Positions 28,269 to 36,791 of a stretch of 64,000 bases of DNA are shown piece by piece. The notes beneath the pieces were generated by a model. It saw only the letters and a program-made list of their open reading frames with translations, made no database searches and had not been told where the DNA came from. This DNA comes from Paraburkholderia hayleyella (GTDB lineage Bacteria > Pseudomonadota > Gammaproteobacteria > Burkholderiales > Burkholderiaceae). How positions within the stretch are numbered: the stretch's first letter is position 1; the number at the start of each line of letters is the position of its first letter. The stretch spans positions 1,736,001-1,800,000 of the forward strand of contig NZ_QPES01000001.1 in NCBI RefSeq assembly GCF_009455685.1. The letters run 5' to 3'. The position numbers were made by a program, and so were the translations under genes.

Positions 28269-28307
28269 GATCTAGCCGGTTAGCTGGCCAGGGTAAAAGC
28301 AGTTATA

Positions 28308-29024
28308 TCAATGCGACGAGGTGATGCGAGGTGTGCCGTATCTGGCGAACCTGTAGTAGGGATAGCCCCCTATGGTCTTGCCAGGTTGTGACTGGCTTAA
28401 AAGCTGCTCTGCGACGGGTTGCGATTGAGACGGGATAGAGAACGGTTCGGCTGCGAGTTGCTGCTGAGTCTGGCTCGAAAACGGTGCCGAAGCGACAGGT
28501 TGCCTGGAGCTGCGCGTGAAGTGGCGATAGCCATAGCCGTATCTGGCGAACCTGGAGTAGGGATAGCCTCCTATGGTGTTGCCAGACTGTGACCGGCTTG
28601 AGAGCTGCTCTGCGACGGGTTGCGATTGGGACGGGATAGAGAACGGTTCGGCTGCGAGTTGCTGCTGAGTCTGGCTCGAAAGCGGTGCCGAAGCGACAGG
28701 TTGCCTGGAGCTGCGCGTGAAGTGGCGATAGCCATAGCCGTATCTGGCGAACCTGGAGTAGGGATAGCCTCCTATCGTTTTGCCTTGGGTTATCGTTCCC
28801 TGATTTTGACTCAGGTTGTCTCCTGCTAACAGGCTGATCCCGTTCTTCGAAGCGATATTCGCTTGTTGCACGAAATCACTGTCTGAACTTAGACCGGGAT
28901 GACCCCCGGCGTTGATATCAGCCTTAACTTTGCTGATTGTGTTCTGGCCGATAGCGTGCGCTTGTGATGCCATGGCCATGGATAACGCCAGTGCAATAGG
29001 TTTGAGAATAAGGAATTTCTTCAT
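28308..29024 (-). CDS. short secreted repeat protein, internally deleted relative of the TPS exoproteins
   Basis: 238 residues. The signal peptide (MKKFLILKPIALALSM, cut near HA) is almost the one used by the three large TPS exoproteins downstream. The TPS domain is absent: after about 20 residues the sequence continues DFVQQANIASKNGISLL, matching a segment that lies far inside the 37501-39570 protein (DFVQQANIITKGAVSVS). This is followed by about two and a half copies of a roughly 66-residue repeat with GGYPYSRFARYGYGYRHF and a Gln/Ser-rich part. The likely origin is fusion of the signal peptide to a distal segment plus repeat growth. AGGAG precedes the ATG. Whether it is exported beyond the periplasm is unclear. 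Confidence 0.7.
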   Translation of the reverse strand: MKKFLILKPIALALSMAMASQAHAIGQNTISKVKADINAGGHPGLSSDSDFVQQANIASKNGISLLAGDNLSQNQGTITQGKTIGGYPYSRFARYGYGYRHFTRSSRQPVASAPLSSQTQQQLAAEPFSIPSQSQPVAEQLSSRSQSGNTIGGYPYSRFARYGYGYRHFTRSSRQPVASAPFSSQTQQQLAAEPFSIPSQSQPVAEQLLSQSQPGKTIGGYPYYRFARYGTPRITSSH

Positions 29025-29243
29025 GATGATTTGAGCTCCTCATAAATGGCCCACTATTGGACCATTCCGGAATATTGAGAATTGACTCGGCTAGCTGAAA
29101 TAAGAGAAATCTTAAAATAAATTTTCTAACAAAAAAATTTACAATATTCCCTTGTATAAGGGCGTGATCAAAGGCATGAGAAAAATTACGCGTCCTTCAA
29201 AAGCGAGTTCAGTTTAATTCTGTTCAATTAGATTGGGGGCAGA

Positions 29244-29412
29244 ATGAAAAAGCAGAGAGTGAACCGGTTAGCGTTGGCTTTGTATGATCCGTTACGACCA
29301 TTGCGATATATCGATGTATTTCAGGTTAAGTCTTGAAGAGTTTTTTAGCCCGGGAACGTGTTGAAGTTCAAAGTGTGTGGAGTATTGGTGTTCGATGCAG
29401 CCGGGCAGATCG
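29244..29412 (+). pseudogene. decayed fragments of a potF copy
   Basis: At 29244 an ATG begins codons for MKKQRVNRLAL, against MKKQWVNRLAL in potF at 23168. It follows a G-rich stretch as in the real gene. At about 29340-29412 a second piece encodes KVCGVLVFDAAGQ, against KACGVSVLDAPDQ at about 23689-23727 in potF. The intervening codons are deleted and frames are broken. Too short to be functional. Confidence 0.75.
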
Positions 29413-29448
29413 AACAGATGTTTAGCGCCGTGCCGTATGGCATGACTG

Positions 29449-29554
29449 CATTGCCGATTATGTGGAGTACCGCTCGAGATATGAACTCTTTGAGCAGACT
29501 TTGCACGACAATGCAATTGATCTCATATACGGCACCTGTTTTATGTGGCGATAA
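29449..29554 (+). pseudogene. deletion remnant of the SAM methyltransferase (copy 1)
   Basis: Codons for ADYVEYRSRY, close to the N terminus of the gene at 27388, run straight into codons for ELFEQTLHDNAIDLIYGT, close to its C terminus, and then to a TAA. About 620 bases of the parent are missing. The same junction is found in the copy at 32520, so both come from one deleted ancestor. It directly precedes a terminator hairpin, as the real gene does. Confidence 0.8.
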
Positions 29555-29580
29555 AGAAAAACAGCAAGAGAATACGGCCA

Positions 29581-29615
29581 AAAAAATGCGGTGGTTTCGA
29601 AGGAAACCACCGCAT
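29581..29615 (-). terminator. terminator hairpin, copy 2
   Basis: Stem of 13 bp, 29586-29598 with 29603-29615, loop of 4, preceded by A5 on the plus strand, so a T run on the minus strand. It ends the 29681-32476 gene. Confidence 0.85.
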
Positions 29616-29680
29616 GATCTAGCCGGTCAACTGGTTAGGGTAAAGCAACGGCATCTATTGCACAGTAAAAGCGGGAGCTT

Positions 29681-32476
29681 TTACTTTATACGATTAATAT
29701 TCCTGTAATTAGATTCGGCTTTGGTTTGAGCTGTTGCGAGTATATCAATTTGATATTTCGTACCGATCTTGACTTTCTCCAAGTTGAAGTCGTTGTGGGA
29801 TATTTGACCATCGCGCCAGCGTTTTTTCAAATTCTGTAATTCTGCATAAGCTTTCTCGTTAGCCTCTCTATAGTTGCGATTGGCTTGTTCGAGTGCATCT
29901 TTTGCGGCCTTCACAGAATCGGTAGTTCCAGTCTTGCCGGAATCGGTCGTTTTGCCGATATCGGTTGTCTTGCCGATATCGGTCGTTTTGCCGGTATCGG
30001 TTGTTTTGCCGGTATCGGTTGTCTTGCCGGTATCGGTTGTCTTGCCGGTATCAGTCGTCTTGCCAGGATTATTCAGGTTGTTCCTAGCCTGTTTGTACTC
30101 ATGTTCGGCTCGGGTTTGAGTTGCTACGAGGATATCAATTTGATATTTCCCACCGATCTTGGCTTTCTCTAAGTTGTAGTCGTTGTCGGATATTTGACCA
30201 TTGCGCCAGCGTTTTTTCAAATCCTGTAATTCTGCATAAGCTTTATCGTTAGCCTCTCTATAGTTGCGATTGGCTTGTTCGAGTGCATCTTTTGCGACCT
30301 TCACAGAATCGGTAGTTCCAGTCTTGCCGGAATCGGTCGTTTTGCCGATATCGGTTGTCTTGCCGGTCTCGATCGTCTTGCCGGTCTCGGTCGTCTTGCC
30401 GGTCTCGGTCGTCTTGCCGGTCTCGGTTGTCTTGCCGGTCTCGGTTGTCTTGCCGGTCTCGATCGTCTTGCCGGTCTCGGTCGTTTTGCCAGGATTATTC
30501 AGGTTGTTCCTAGCCTGTTTGTACTCATGTTCGGCTCGGGTTTGAGTTGCTACGAGGATATCAATTTGATATTTCCCACCGATCTTGGCTTTCTCCAAAT
30601 TGAAGTCGTTGAGGGATATTTGACCATCGCGATAGCGTTTTTTCAAATCCTGTAATTCTGCATAAGCTTTATCGTTAGCCTCTCTATAGTTGCGATTGGC
30701 TTGTTCGAGTGCATCTTTTGCGGCCTTCACAGAATCGACAGTTCCAGTCTTGCCGGAATCGGTCGTTTTGCCGGTCTCAGTCTTGCCGGTCTCAGTCTTG
30801 CCGGTCTCGGTTTTGCCGGTCTCGGTTTTGCCGGTCTCGGTTTTGCCGGTCTCGGTCTTGCCGGTCTCGGTTTTGCCGGTCTCGGTTTTGCCGGTCTCGG
30901 TTTTGCCGGTCTCGGTTTTGCCGGTCTCGGTTTTGCCGGTCTCGGTTTTGCCGGTCTCGGTTTTGCCGGTCTCGGTTTTGCCGGTCTCGGTTTTGCCGGT
31001 CTCGGTTTTGCCGGTCTCGGTCTTGCCGGTCTCGGTCTTGCCGGCCTCGGTCTTGCCGGCCTCGGTTTTGCCGGTCTCGGTTTTGCCGGTCTCGGTTTTG
31101 CCGGTCTCGGTTTTGCCGGTCTCGGTTTTGCCGGTCTCGGTTTTGCCGGTCTCGGTCTTGCCGGTCTCGGTCTTGCCGGCCTCGGTCTTGCCGGCCTCGG
31201 TCTTGCCGGCCTCAGTCTTGTCGGTCTCAGTCTGATTGCGGTTAGAAATCTCTAGAAGGGTCTGCGTGTTAGCCATAGCAACGTCCAAGAAGCCTTGGTC
31301 CACCGCTGCTGAGACGCTCACGCTACCTTTATGCCACTCATCCTCTATCGCGAGAGTCGGCAGCTTGCCTGCGCTCGTCTTAACGTTTCGGCTCATGATC
31401 TGGAGGTCATTGGTGGCGAGTGTCGCTTGACCCAGATTCACATCACGGTAGGCATTCATGATGATCTTACCCTCGTCATTTTTGATTTCAGGGTTCGGGT
31501 TCTTTGAGCTCGTTTTCGATTTGAGCGTGGCGCCATCGAGAACATTGATCGACCCGCCGCTCGTGACCTTGATGCCGAGCCCTTTATAGGTCATACCTGT
31601 TGTCTTGTCGTTTGCAATGAGCGTGCCGCCGATATCGATGGAGCCGTCCAGGGTAAGGCTCTCCAGTACGATCCCCTCATCGCTCATTGGGCGGTTAAGG
31701 CTTGTGGCCTCCAGGGTGCCGGTGTTGTTGATGACGCTGCGTGCCAGCGCATCAGCGGCCCGTGCATTCAGCTTGATGCTGCCGTCCTCCGTTCTGATAA
31801 TGCCACCGTTTTTCACCAGTGCGTTCACGCTGCCACTGTCGATCTTGAGCGCAAGGCCGTTGGCCATTAGCACTGTTGCTGAGGAGGTTCCGGTAGTCAG
31901 GGTGACGTCGCCAGCGGAAACCAGGGCTACATTTTTCCCAGCCTTAATGTTGCCGCTGGTGGCATTGTTGACTTCGCCGCCGCCGATCAGCGCGACCAGG
32001 TTGGTTGCGTTGATCTCGCCCTGGTTGATGATCGCGCCTTTGCCATCGCCGGTGAAGCGGAGCGTGCCGGCCTTGAAGTCTTCGTCGCTGATGTTCAGCG
32101 AGGAGGCGACGAGGCTGCCGACGTTGATCTTGGCGCCCGCTCCGGCGAGCACGCCATTGGGGTTGACCACGAAGACATTACCGGTTGCATTCAGTGCACC
32201 GAGAATGGAGGTGGGGTCGTTGGAGTGAACCCGGTTGAGTACGGAGTCGGTGCGGTTTTTTTGGTCGAAGTTGAGTGTTTCGCCTTTTGCCACATTCATA
32301 TTGTTCCAGTCGACGACCATCTTGCTGTCGTTCTGGTGGACGGTCGTGGTGGCACCCTTTGTTTCGATGCTGCCAGCACCGAGATTGATTGTGCCCTGGC
32401 CGACCGCGTAAGCCTGTGAGGCGGCAGCCATGGAGAGCGCCAGTGCAATGGGCTTGAGAATAAGAGTTTTTTTCAT
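29681..32476 (-). CDS. two-partner-secretion exoprotein with pentapeptide repeats and helical modules (paralogue 2)
   Basis: 931 residues. Signal peptide MKKTLILKPIALALSM to about residue 24, then a filamentous-haemagglutinin-type TPS domain with the VVNPNGVLAGAGA motif near residue 110. A degenerate beta-helix part runs to about 410. Residues about 413-573 are roughly 30 tandem pentapeptides (GKTET, some GKTEA). Then three helical modules of about 80 residues (AKDALEQANRNYREAND, AYAELQDLKKRWR, ending LNNPGKT) are joined by GKTTD-type hexapeptide linkers. No toxin, RGD or anchoring motif was seen. ATG 32476 is fixed by the paralogues; the open frame upstream is the fossil methyltransferase read backwards. 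It is far shorter than classical haemagglutinins. A TpsB transporter at 48674 could export it. Confidence 0.78.
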   Translation of the reverse strand: MKKTLILKPIALALSMAAASQAYAVGQGTINLGAGSIETKGATTTVHQNDSKMVVDWNNMNVAKGETLNFDQKNRTDSVLNRVHSNDPTSILGALNATGNVFVVNPNGVLAGAGAKINVGSLVASSLNISDEDFKAGTLRFTGDGKGAIINQGEINATNLVALIGGGEVNNATSGNIKAGKNVALVSAGDVTLTTGTSSATVLMANGLALKIDSGSVNALVKNGGIIRTEDGSIKLNARAADALARSVINNTGTLEATSLNRPMSDEGIVLESLTLDGSIDIGGTLIANDKTTGMTYKGLGIKVTSGGSINVLDGATLKSKTSSKNPNPEIKNDEGKIIMNAYRDVNLGQATLATNDLQIMSRNVKTSAGKLPTLAIEDEWHKGSVSVSAAVDQGFLDVAMANTQTLLEISNRNQTETDKTEAGKTEAGKTEAGKTETGKTETGKTETGKTETGKTETGKTETGKTETGKTEAGKTEAGKTETGKTETGKTETGKTETGKTETGKTETGKTETGKTETGKTETGKTETGKTETGKTETGKTETGKTETGKTETGKTETGKTETGKTETGKTTDSGKTGTVDSVKAAKDALEQANRNYREANDKAYAELQDLKKRYRDGQISLNDFNLEKAKIGGKYQIDILVATQTRAEHEYKQARNNLNNPGKTTETGKTIETGKTTETGKTTETGKTTETGKTTETGKTIETGKTTDIGKTTDSGKTGTTDSVKVAKDALEQANRNYREANDKAYAELQDLKKRWRNGQISDNDYNLEKAKIGGKYQIDILVATQTRAEHEYKQARNNLNNPGKTTDTGKTTDTGKTTDTGKTTDTGKTTDIGKTTDIGKTTDSGKTGTTDSVKAAKDALEQANRNYREANEKAYAELQNLKKRWRDGQISHNDFNLEKVKIGTKYQIDILATAQTKAESNYRNINRIK
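29925..30062. repeat. 18-bp in-frame repeat coding GKTTD[TI] linkers
   Basis: About seven 18-bp units (plus strand TTGCCGGTATCGGTTGTC and variants) inside paralogue 2, between helical modules 2 and 3. Confidence 0.8.
30310..30490. repeat. 18-bp in-frame repeat coding GKTTE[TI] linkers
   Basis: About nine to ten 18-bp units (plus strand TTGCCGGTCTCGGTCGTC and variants) inside paralogue 2, between helical modules 1 and 2. Confidence 0.8.
30756..31235. repeat. 15-bp in-frame minisatellite coding GKTET/GKTEA
   Basis: About 30 tandem 15-bp units (plus strand CCGGTCTCGGTTTTG; variants with CTTG or GGCC). Units are nearly identical at DNA level, including silent sites, so they spread by recent slippage or unequal exchange rather than by selection on protein alone. 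Variation in copy number would not shift the frame. Confidence 0.92.
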
Positions 32477-32519
32477 ATGTTCTGAGTGACAGAAAATTAG
32501 GCCCATGTATGACATGACT

Positions 32520-32626
32520 GCATTGCCGATTACGTGAAATACCGCTCGAAATATGAACTCTTTGAGCAGACTTTGCACGACGGTGCAGTTGATCTGATAT
32601 ACGGCACCTGTTTTATATGGCGATAA
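32520..32626 (+). pseudogene. deletion remnant of the SAM methyltransferase (copy 2)
   Basis: Codons for ADYVKYRSKYELFEQT, joining the N-terminal and C-terminal ends of the gene at 27388 with the same internal deletion as at 29449-29554, then a TAA at 32624. It is closer to the intact gene than copy 1 at the 5' side (ADYVKYR retained). The sequence left of it, 32477-32510, is the start of the exoprotein upstream region, which is cut short here. Confidence 0.8.
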
Positions 32627-32650
32627 AAAAACAGCAAGAGAATGCGGCCA

Positions 32651-32685
32651 AAAAAATGCGGTGGTTTCGAAAGAAACCACCGCAT
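32651..32685 (-). terminator. terminator hairpin, copy 3
   Basis: Stem of 13 bp, 32656-32668 with 32673-32685, A-rich on its left flank so a T run on the minus strand. It ends the 32751-36791 gene. About 65 surrounding bases are nearly identical to copy 2. Confidence 0.85.
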
Positions 32686-32750
32686 GATCTAGCCGGTCAA
32701 CTGGCTAGGGTAAAGCAACGGCATCCATTGCAAAGTAAAAGCGGGAGCCT

Positions 32751-35700
32751 TTACTTTCTACGACTAATATTCCTGTAATCATCTGCGGCTACGAGGTAAG
32801 CTGTCATGAATTCCTGAAGTTGATATTTTTCATCGATCTTGTTTTTCTCTTCGTCGAGTTGGGTGCGGGAAATTGCACCACTGCGCCAGCGTTTTTTCAA
32901 ATCCTGTAATTCTGCATAAGCTTTATTGCCAGCCTCGTCATAGTTGCGTTTGGCTTGTTCGGCTGCATCTTTTGCGGCCTTTACAGCATCGGCAGTTACA
33001 GCCTGCTTGCTGGTATCAGTTTGCTTGCTGGTATCAGTTTGCTTGCTGGTATCAGTTTGCTTGCTGGTATCAGTTTGCTTGCTGGTATCAGTTTGCTTGC
33101 TGGCATCAGTTTGCTTGCTGGTGTCAGTTTGCTTGCTGGTGTCAGTTTGCTTGCTGGTGTCAGTCGTCTTGCTGGTATCAGTCGTCTTGCCAGGATTATT
33201 CAGGTCGTTCTTAGCCTGGTTGTAATCAGCTTCGGCATTGGCTTGAGCTATTGTGAGGTCATAAATTTGATATTTTTGACCGATCTTGCCTTGCTCTATG
33301 TAGAATTGGTTGGTGGAAATTTCACCATTGCGCAAGCGTTTTTTCAAAGCCTGTAATTCTACATAAGCTTTATCGTTAGCCTCTCTATAGTTGCGATTGG
33401 CTTGTTCGAGTGCATCTTTTGCGGCCTTCACAGCATCGACAGTTCCAGTCTTGCCGGTATCGGTCTTGTTGCCGGTATCGGTTTTACCGGCATCGGTTTT
33501 ACCGGCATCGGTTTTACCGGCATCGGTTTTACCGGCATCGGTTTTACCGGCATCGGTTTTACCGGCATCGGTTTTACCGGCATCGGTTTTACCGGCATCG
33601 GTTTTACCGGCATCGGTTTTACCGGCATCGGTTTTACCAGCATCGGTTTTACCGGCATCGGTTTTGCCGGCATCGGTTTTACCGGCGGTATCGGTTTTAC
33701 CGGCATCGGTTTTACCGGCATCGGTTTTACCAGCGTCAGGCAGCTTGCCAGTCTCAGTCTGCTTGCCAGGATTATTCAGGTCGTTCTTAGCCTGGTTGTA
33801 ATCAGCTTCGGCATTGGCTTGAGCTATTGTGAGGTCATAAATTTGATATTTTTGACCGATCTTGCCTTGCTCTATGTAGAATTGGTTGGTGGAAATTTCA
33901 CCATTGCGCAAGCGTTTTTTCAAAGCCTGTAATTCTACATAAGCTTTATCGTTAGCCTCTCTATAGTTGCGATTGGCTTGTTCGAGTGCATCTTTTGCGG
34001 CCTTCACAGCATCGACAGTTCCAGTCTTGCCGGTATCGGTCTTGTTGCCGGTATCGGTTTTACCGGCATCGGTTTTACCGGCATCGGTTTTACCGGCATC
34101 GGTTTTGCCGGCATCGGTTTTGCCGGCATCGGTTTTGCCGGCATCGGTTTTGCCGGCATCGGTTTTGCCGGCATCGGTTTTGCCGGCATCGGTTTTGCCG
34201 GCATCGGTTTTGCCGGCATCGGTTTTGCCGGCATCGGTTTTGCCAGCATCGGTTTTACCAGCGTCAGGCAGCTTGCCGGTATCAGTCTGCTTGCCAGGAT
34301 TATTCGGGTTACGACTAATATTCCTGTAATCATCTGCAGCTAAGACGTAAGCTGTCATTAATTCCTGAATTTGATATTTTTCATCGAGCTTGTTTTTCCC
34401 TTCGTCGAATTGGGCGCTGGAAATTTCACCACTGCGCCAGCGTTTTTTCAAATCCTGTAATTCTGCGTAAGCTTTATTGCCAGCCTCGTCATAGTTGCGT
34501 TTGGCTTGTTCGGCTGCATCTTTTGCGGCCTTTACAGCATCGGCAGTTACAGTCTTACCGGAATCGGTCTTGTTGCCGGTATCGGTTTTACCAGCATCGG
34601 TTTTACCAGCATCGGTTTTACCAGCATCGGTTTTACCAGCATCGGTTTTACCAGCATCGGTTTTACCAGCATCGGTTTTACCAGCATCGGTTTTACCAGC
34701 ATCGGTTTTACCAGCATCGGTTTTACCAGCATCGGTTTTACCAGCATCGGTTTTACCAGCATCGGTTTTACCAGCATCGGTTTTACCAGCATCGGTTTTA
34801 CCAGCATCGGTTTTACCAGCATCGGTTTTACCAGCATCGGTTTTACCAGCATCGGTTTTACCAGCATCGGTTTTACCAGCATCGGTTTTACCAGCATCGG
34901 TTTTACCAGCATCGGTTTTGCCGGTATCGGTTTTGCCAGCATCGGTTTTACCAGCATCGGTTTTACCAGCATCGGTTTTACCAGCATCGGTTTTACCAGC
35001 ATCGGTTTTACCAGCATCGGTTTTACCAGCATCGGTTTTACCAGCATCAGGCAGCTTGCCGGTATCAGTCTGCTTGCCAGGATTATTCGGGTTACGACTA
35101 ATATTCCTGTAATCATCTGCAGCTAAGACATAAGCTGTCATTAATTCCTGAATTTGATATTTTTCCTCGAGCTTGTTTTTCCCTTCGTCGAATTGGGCGC
35201 TGGAAATTTCACCACTGCGCCAGCGTTTTTTCAAATCCTGTAATTCTGCATAAGCTTTATTGCCAGCCTCGTCATAGTTGCGTTTGGCTTGTTCGGCTGC
35301 ATCTTTTGCGGCCTTTACAGCATCGGCAGTTACAGCCTGATTGCCGGTATCGGTTTTGTTGCCGGTATCGGTTTTGTTACCGGTATCGGTTTTGTTGCCG
35401 GTATCGGTTTTGTTGCCGGTATCGGTTTTGTTGCCGGTATCGGTTTTGTTGCCGGTATCGGTTTTGTTGCCGGTATCGGTTTTATTGCCGGTATCGGTTT
35501 TGTTACCGGTATCGGTTTTGTTGCCGGTATCGGTCTTGTCGCCTGAAGGCTCAACAGGGTTGATCAGAGAGCCGGTCGGAACAATCTTTATATCGGTCGT
35601 CGCGTTGTTAGTCCCAGCAGCCTGTATGAAGCCTTTGTCCACCGCTGCTGCAACGACTATGCGCGTACGCCGCTCCTCATCCGTTATAGCGAGAGTCGGC

Positions 35701-36791
35701 AGCTTGCCTTCGCTCGTCTTGACGTTTTGGCCCTCGATCCGGAGGTCACCGGTGACGAGTGTCGCTTGACCCAGATTTACATCATTCGCGGCAGTCAGGG
35801 CGATCCTGCCTGGGTTAGTTTGAATTGGGGCGTTCTTTGGGTTCGCCTTCGATTTGAGCGTGGCGCCATCGAGAACATTGATCGACCCGCCGCTCTTGGC
35901 ATTGATGCCGAATGGGGTTAAGACAGTAGCTGACTTGTCGGTTGTAATGAGCGTGCCGCCGACATCGATAGAGCCGTTGGCGGAAAGGCTCTTCAGTTCG
36001 ATCCCATCATCGAGCATGTTTGAGCCGTATGAGCGGTCAAGGCTTGTGGCCTCCAGGGTGCCGGTGTTGTTGATGACGCTGCGTGTCAGCGCATCAGCAG
36101 CCCATGCATTCAGCTTGATGCTGCCGTCGTCCGTGCCGATAAAGCCACCGTTTTTCACCAGGGCGTTCATGCTGCCCTGGTTGAGCTTGACCGCAACGCC
36201 GTTGGCCATTTGCAGGGTGACGTCGCCAGCGGAAGCCAGGGCTACACTGTGCCCAGCCGTAATCCTGCCGCCAGCGGCATTGTTGACTTCGCCGCCGCCG
36301 ATCAGCGCGACCGAATCGGTTGCGTGGATCTCGCCCTGGTTGATGACCGAGCCTTTGCCATCGCCGGTGAAGCGGAGCGTGCCGGCCTTGAAGTCTTCGT
36401 CGCTGATGTTCAGCGAGGAGGCGACGAGGTTGCCGACGTTGATCTTGGCGCCCGCTCCGGCGAGCACGCCATTGGGGTTGACCACGAAGACATTACCGGT
36501 TGCATTCAGCGCACCGAGAATGGAGGTGGGGTCGTTGGAGTGAACCCGGTTGAGTACGGAGTCGGTGCGGTTTTTTTGGTCGAAATTGAGTGTTTCGCCT
36601 TTTGCCACATCCATATTGTTCCAGTCGACGACCATCTTGCTGTCGTTCTGGTGGACGGTCGTGGTGACACCCTTTGTTTCGATACTGCCAGTACCGAGAT
36701 TAATTGTGCCCTGGCCGACGGCGTAAGCCTGTGAGGCGGCAGCCATGGAGATTGCCAGTGCAATGGGCTTGAGAATAAGAGTTTTTTTCAT
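32751..36791 (-). CDS. two-partner-secretion exoprotein with alternating repeats and helical modules (paralogue 3, largest)
   Basis: 1346 residues. The signal peptide and TPS domain are almost identical to paralogue 2 (VVNPNGVLAGAGA, GEVNNAAGG). From about residue 415 the protein alternates five repeat blocks with five helical modules of about 80 residues. The blocks are NKTDTG hexapeptides (415-485), AGKTD pentapeptides (about 572-745, 834-923, 1007-1114) and SKQTDT hexapeptides (1195-1264). Modules come in two flavours, EQAKRNYDEAGNKAYAELQ and EQANRNYREANDKAYVELQ, and some are duplicated intact. Inside each, LKKRWRSGEISSAQFDEGKN resembles a SHOCT-like helical hairpin. The last module ends the protein. 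No toxin domain. This looks like an extended surface or secreted stalk. Confidence 0.78.
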   Translation of the reverse strand: MKKTLILKPIALAISMAAASQAYAVGQGTINLGTGSIETKGVTTTVHQNDSKMVVDWNNMDVAKGETLNFDQKNRTDSVLNRVHSNDPTSILGALNATGNVFVVNPNGVLAGAGAKINVGNLVASSLNISDEDFKAGTLRFTGDGKGSVINQGEIHATDSVALIGGGEVNNAAGGRITAGHSVALASAGDVTLQMANGVAVKLNQGSMNALVKNGGFIGTDDGSIKLNAWAADALTRSVINNTGTLEATSLDRSYGSNMLDDGIELKSLSANGSIDVGGTLITTDKSATVLTPFGINAKSGGSINVLDGATLKSKANPKNAPIQTNPGRIALTAANDVNLGQATLVTGDLRIEGQNVKTSEGKLPTLAITDEERRTRIVVAAAVDKGFIQAAGTNNATTDIKIVPTGSLINPVEPSGDKTDTGNKTDTGNKTDTGNKTDTGNKTDTGNKTDTGNKTDTGNKTDTGNKTDTGNKTDTGNKTDTGNQAVTADAVKAAKDAAEQAKRNYDEAGNKAYAELQDLKKRWRSGEISSAQFDEGKNKLEEKYQIQELMTAYVLAADDYRNISRNPNNPGKQTDTGKLPDAGKTDAGKTDAGKTDAGKTDAGKTDAGKTDAGKTDAGKTDTGKTDAGKTDAGKTDAGKTDAGKTDAGKTDAGKTDAGKTDAGKTDAGKTDAGKTDAGKTDAGKTDAGKTDAGKTDAGKTDAGKTDAGKTDAGKTDAGKTDAGKTDAGKTDAGKTDTGNKTDSGKTVTADAVKAAKDAAEQAKRNYDEAGNKAYAELQDLKKRWRSGEISSAQFDEGKNKLDEKYQIQELMTAYVLAADDYRNISRNPNNPGKQTDTGKLPDAGKTDAGKTDAGKTDAGKTDAGKTDAGKTDAGKTDAGKTDAGKTDAGKTDAGKTDAGKTDAGKTDAGKTDTGNKTDTGKTGTVDAVKAAKDALEQANRNYREANDKAYVELQALKKRLRNGEISTNQFYIEQGKIGQKYQIYDLTIAQANAEADYNQAKNDLNNPGKQTETGKLPDAGKTDAGKTDAGKTDTAGKTDAGKTDAGKTDAGKTDAGKTDAGKTDAGKTDAGKTDAGKTDAGKTDAGKTDAGKTDAGKTDAGKTDTGNKTDTGKTGTVDAVKAAKDALEQANRNYREANDKAYVELQALKKRLRNGEISTNQFYIEQGKIGQKYQIYDLTIAQANAEADYNQAKNDLNNPGKTTDTSKTTDTSKQTDTSKQTDTSKQTDASKQTDTSKQTDTSKQTDTSKQTDTSKQTDTSKQAVTADAVKAAKDAAEQAKRNYDEAGNKAYAELQDLKKRWRSGAISRTQLDEEKNKIDEKYQLQEFMTAYLVAADDYRNISRRK
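33000..33205. repeat. 18-bp in-frame repeat coding SKQTDT
   Basis: About eleven units (plus strand TTGCTGGTATCAGTTTGC and variants) before the last helical module of paralogue 3. Confidence 0.85.
33450..33740. repeat. 15-bp in-frame minisatellite coding AGKTD
   Basis: About 19 units (plus strand CCGGCATCGGTTTTA), with one unit lengthened by three bases near 33685 (extra residue in TAGKTD). Confidence 0.88.
34022..34265. repeat. 15-bp in-frame minisatellite coding AGKTD
   Basis: About 15 units. The units change from a TTTTA to a TTTTG ending part way along, so two homogenised sub-blocks are visible. Confidence 0.88.
34556..35048. repeat. 15-bp in-frame minisatellite coding AGKTD, longest array
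   Basis: Just over 30 units (plus strand CCAGCATCGGTTTTA), almost all identical except one TGKTD unit near 34920. Confidence 0.92.
35336..35545. repeat. 18-bp in-frame repeat coding NKTDTG
   Basis: About eleven units (plus strand TTGCCGGTATCGGTTTTG) right after the beta-helix part of paralogue 3. Confidence 0.88.

Noticed and set aside
30756..31235. CRISPR-like appearance of the repeat blocks
   Set aside because: Units are contiguous with no unique spacers, are multiples of three and lie inside a reading frame. No cas gene is present.
30690..31255. Long plus-strand ORFs of VLPVS or AGLGF repeats opposite the exoprotein arrays
   Set aside because: They exist only because a 15-bp repeat without stops is open in several frames. 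The minus frame has a signal peptide, TPS domain and normal start, and the plus frames have none.
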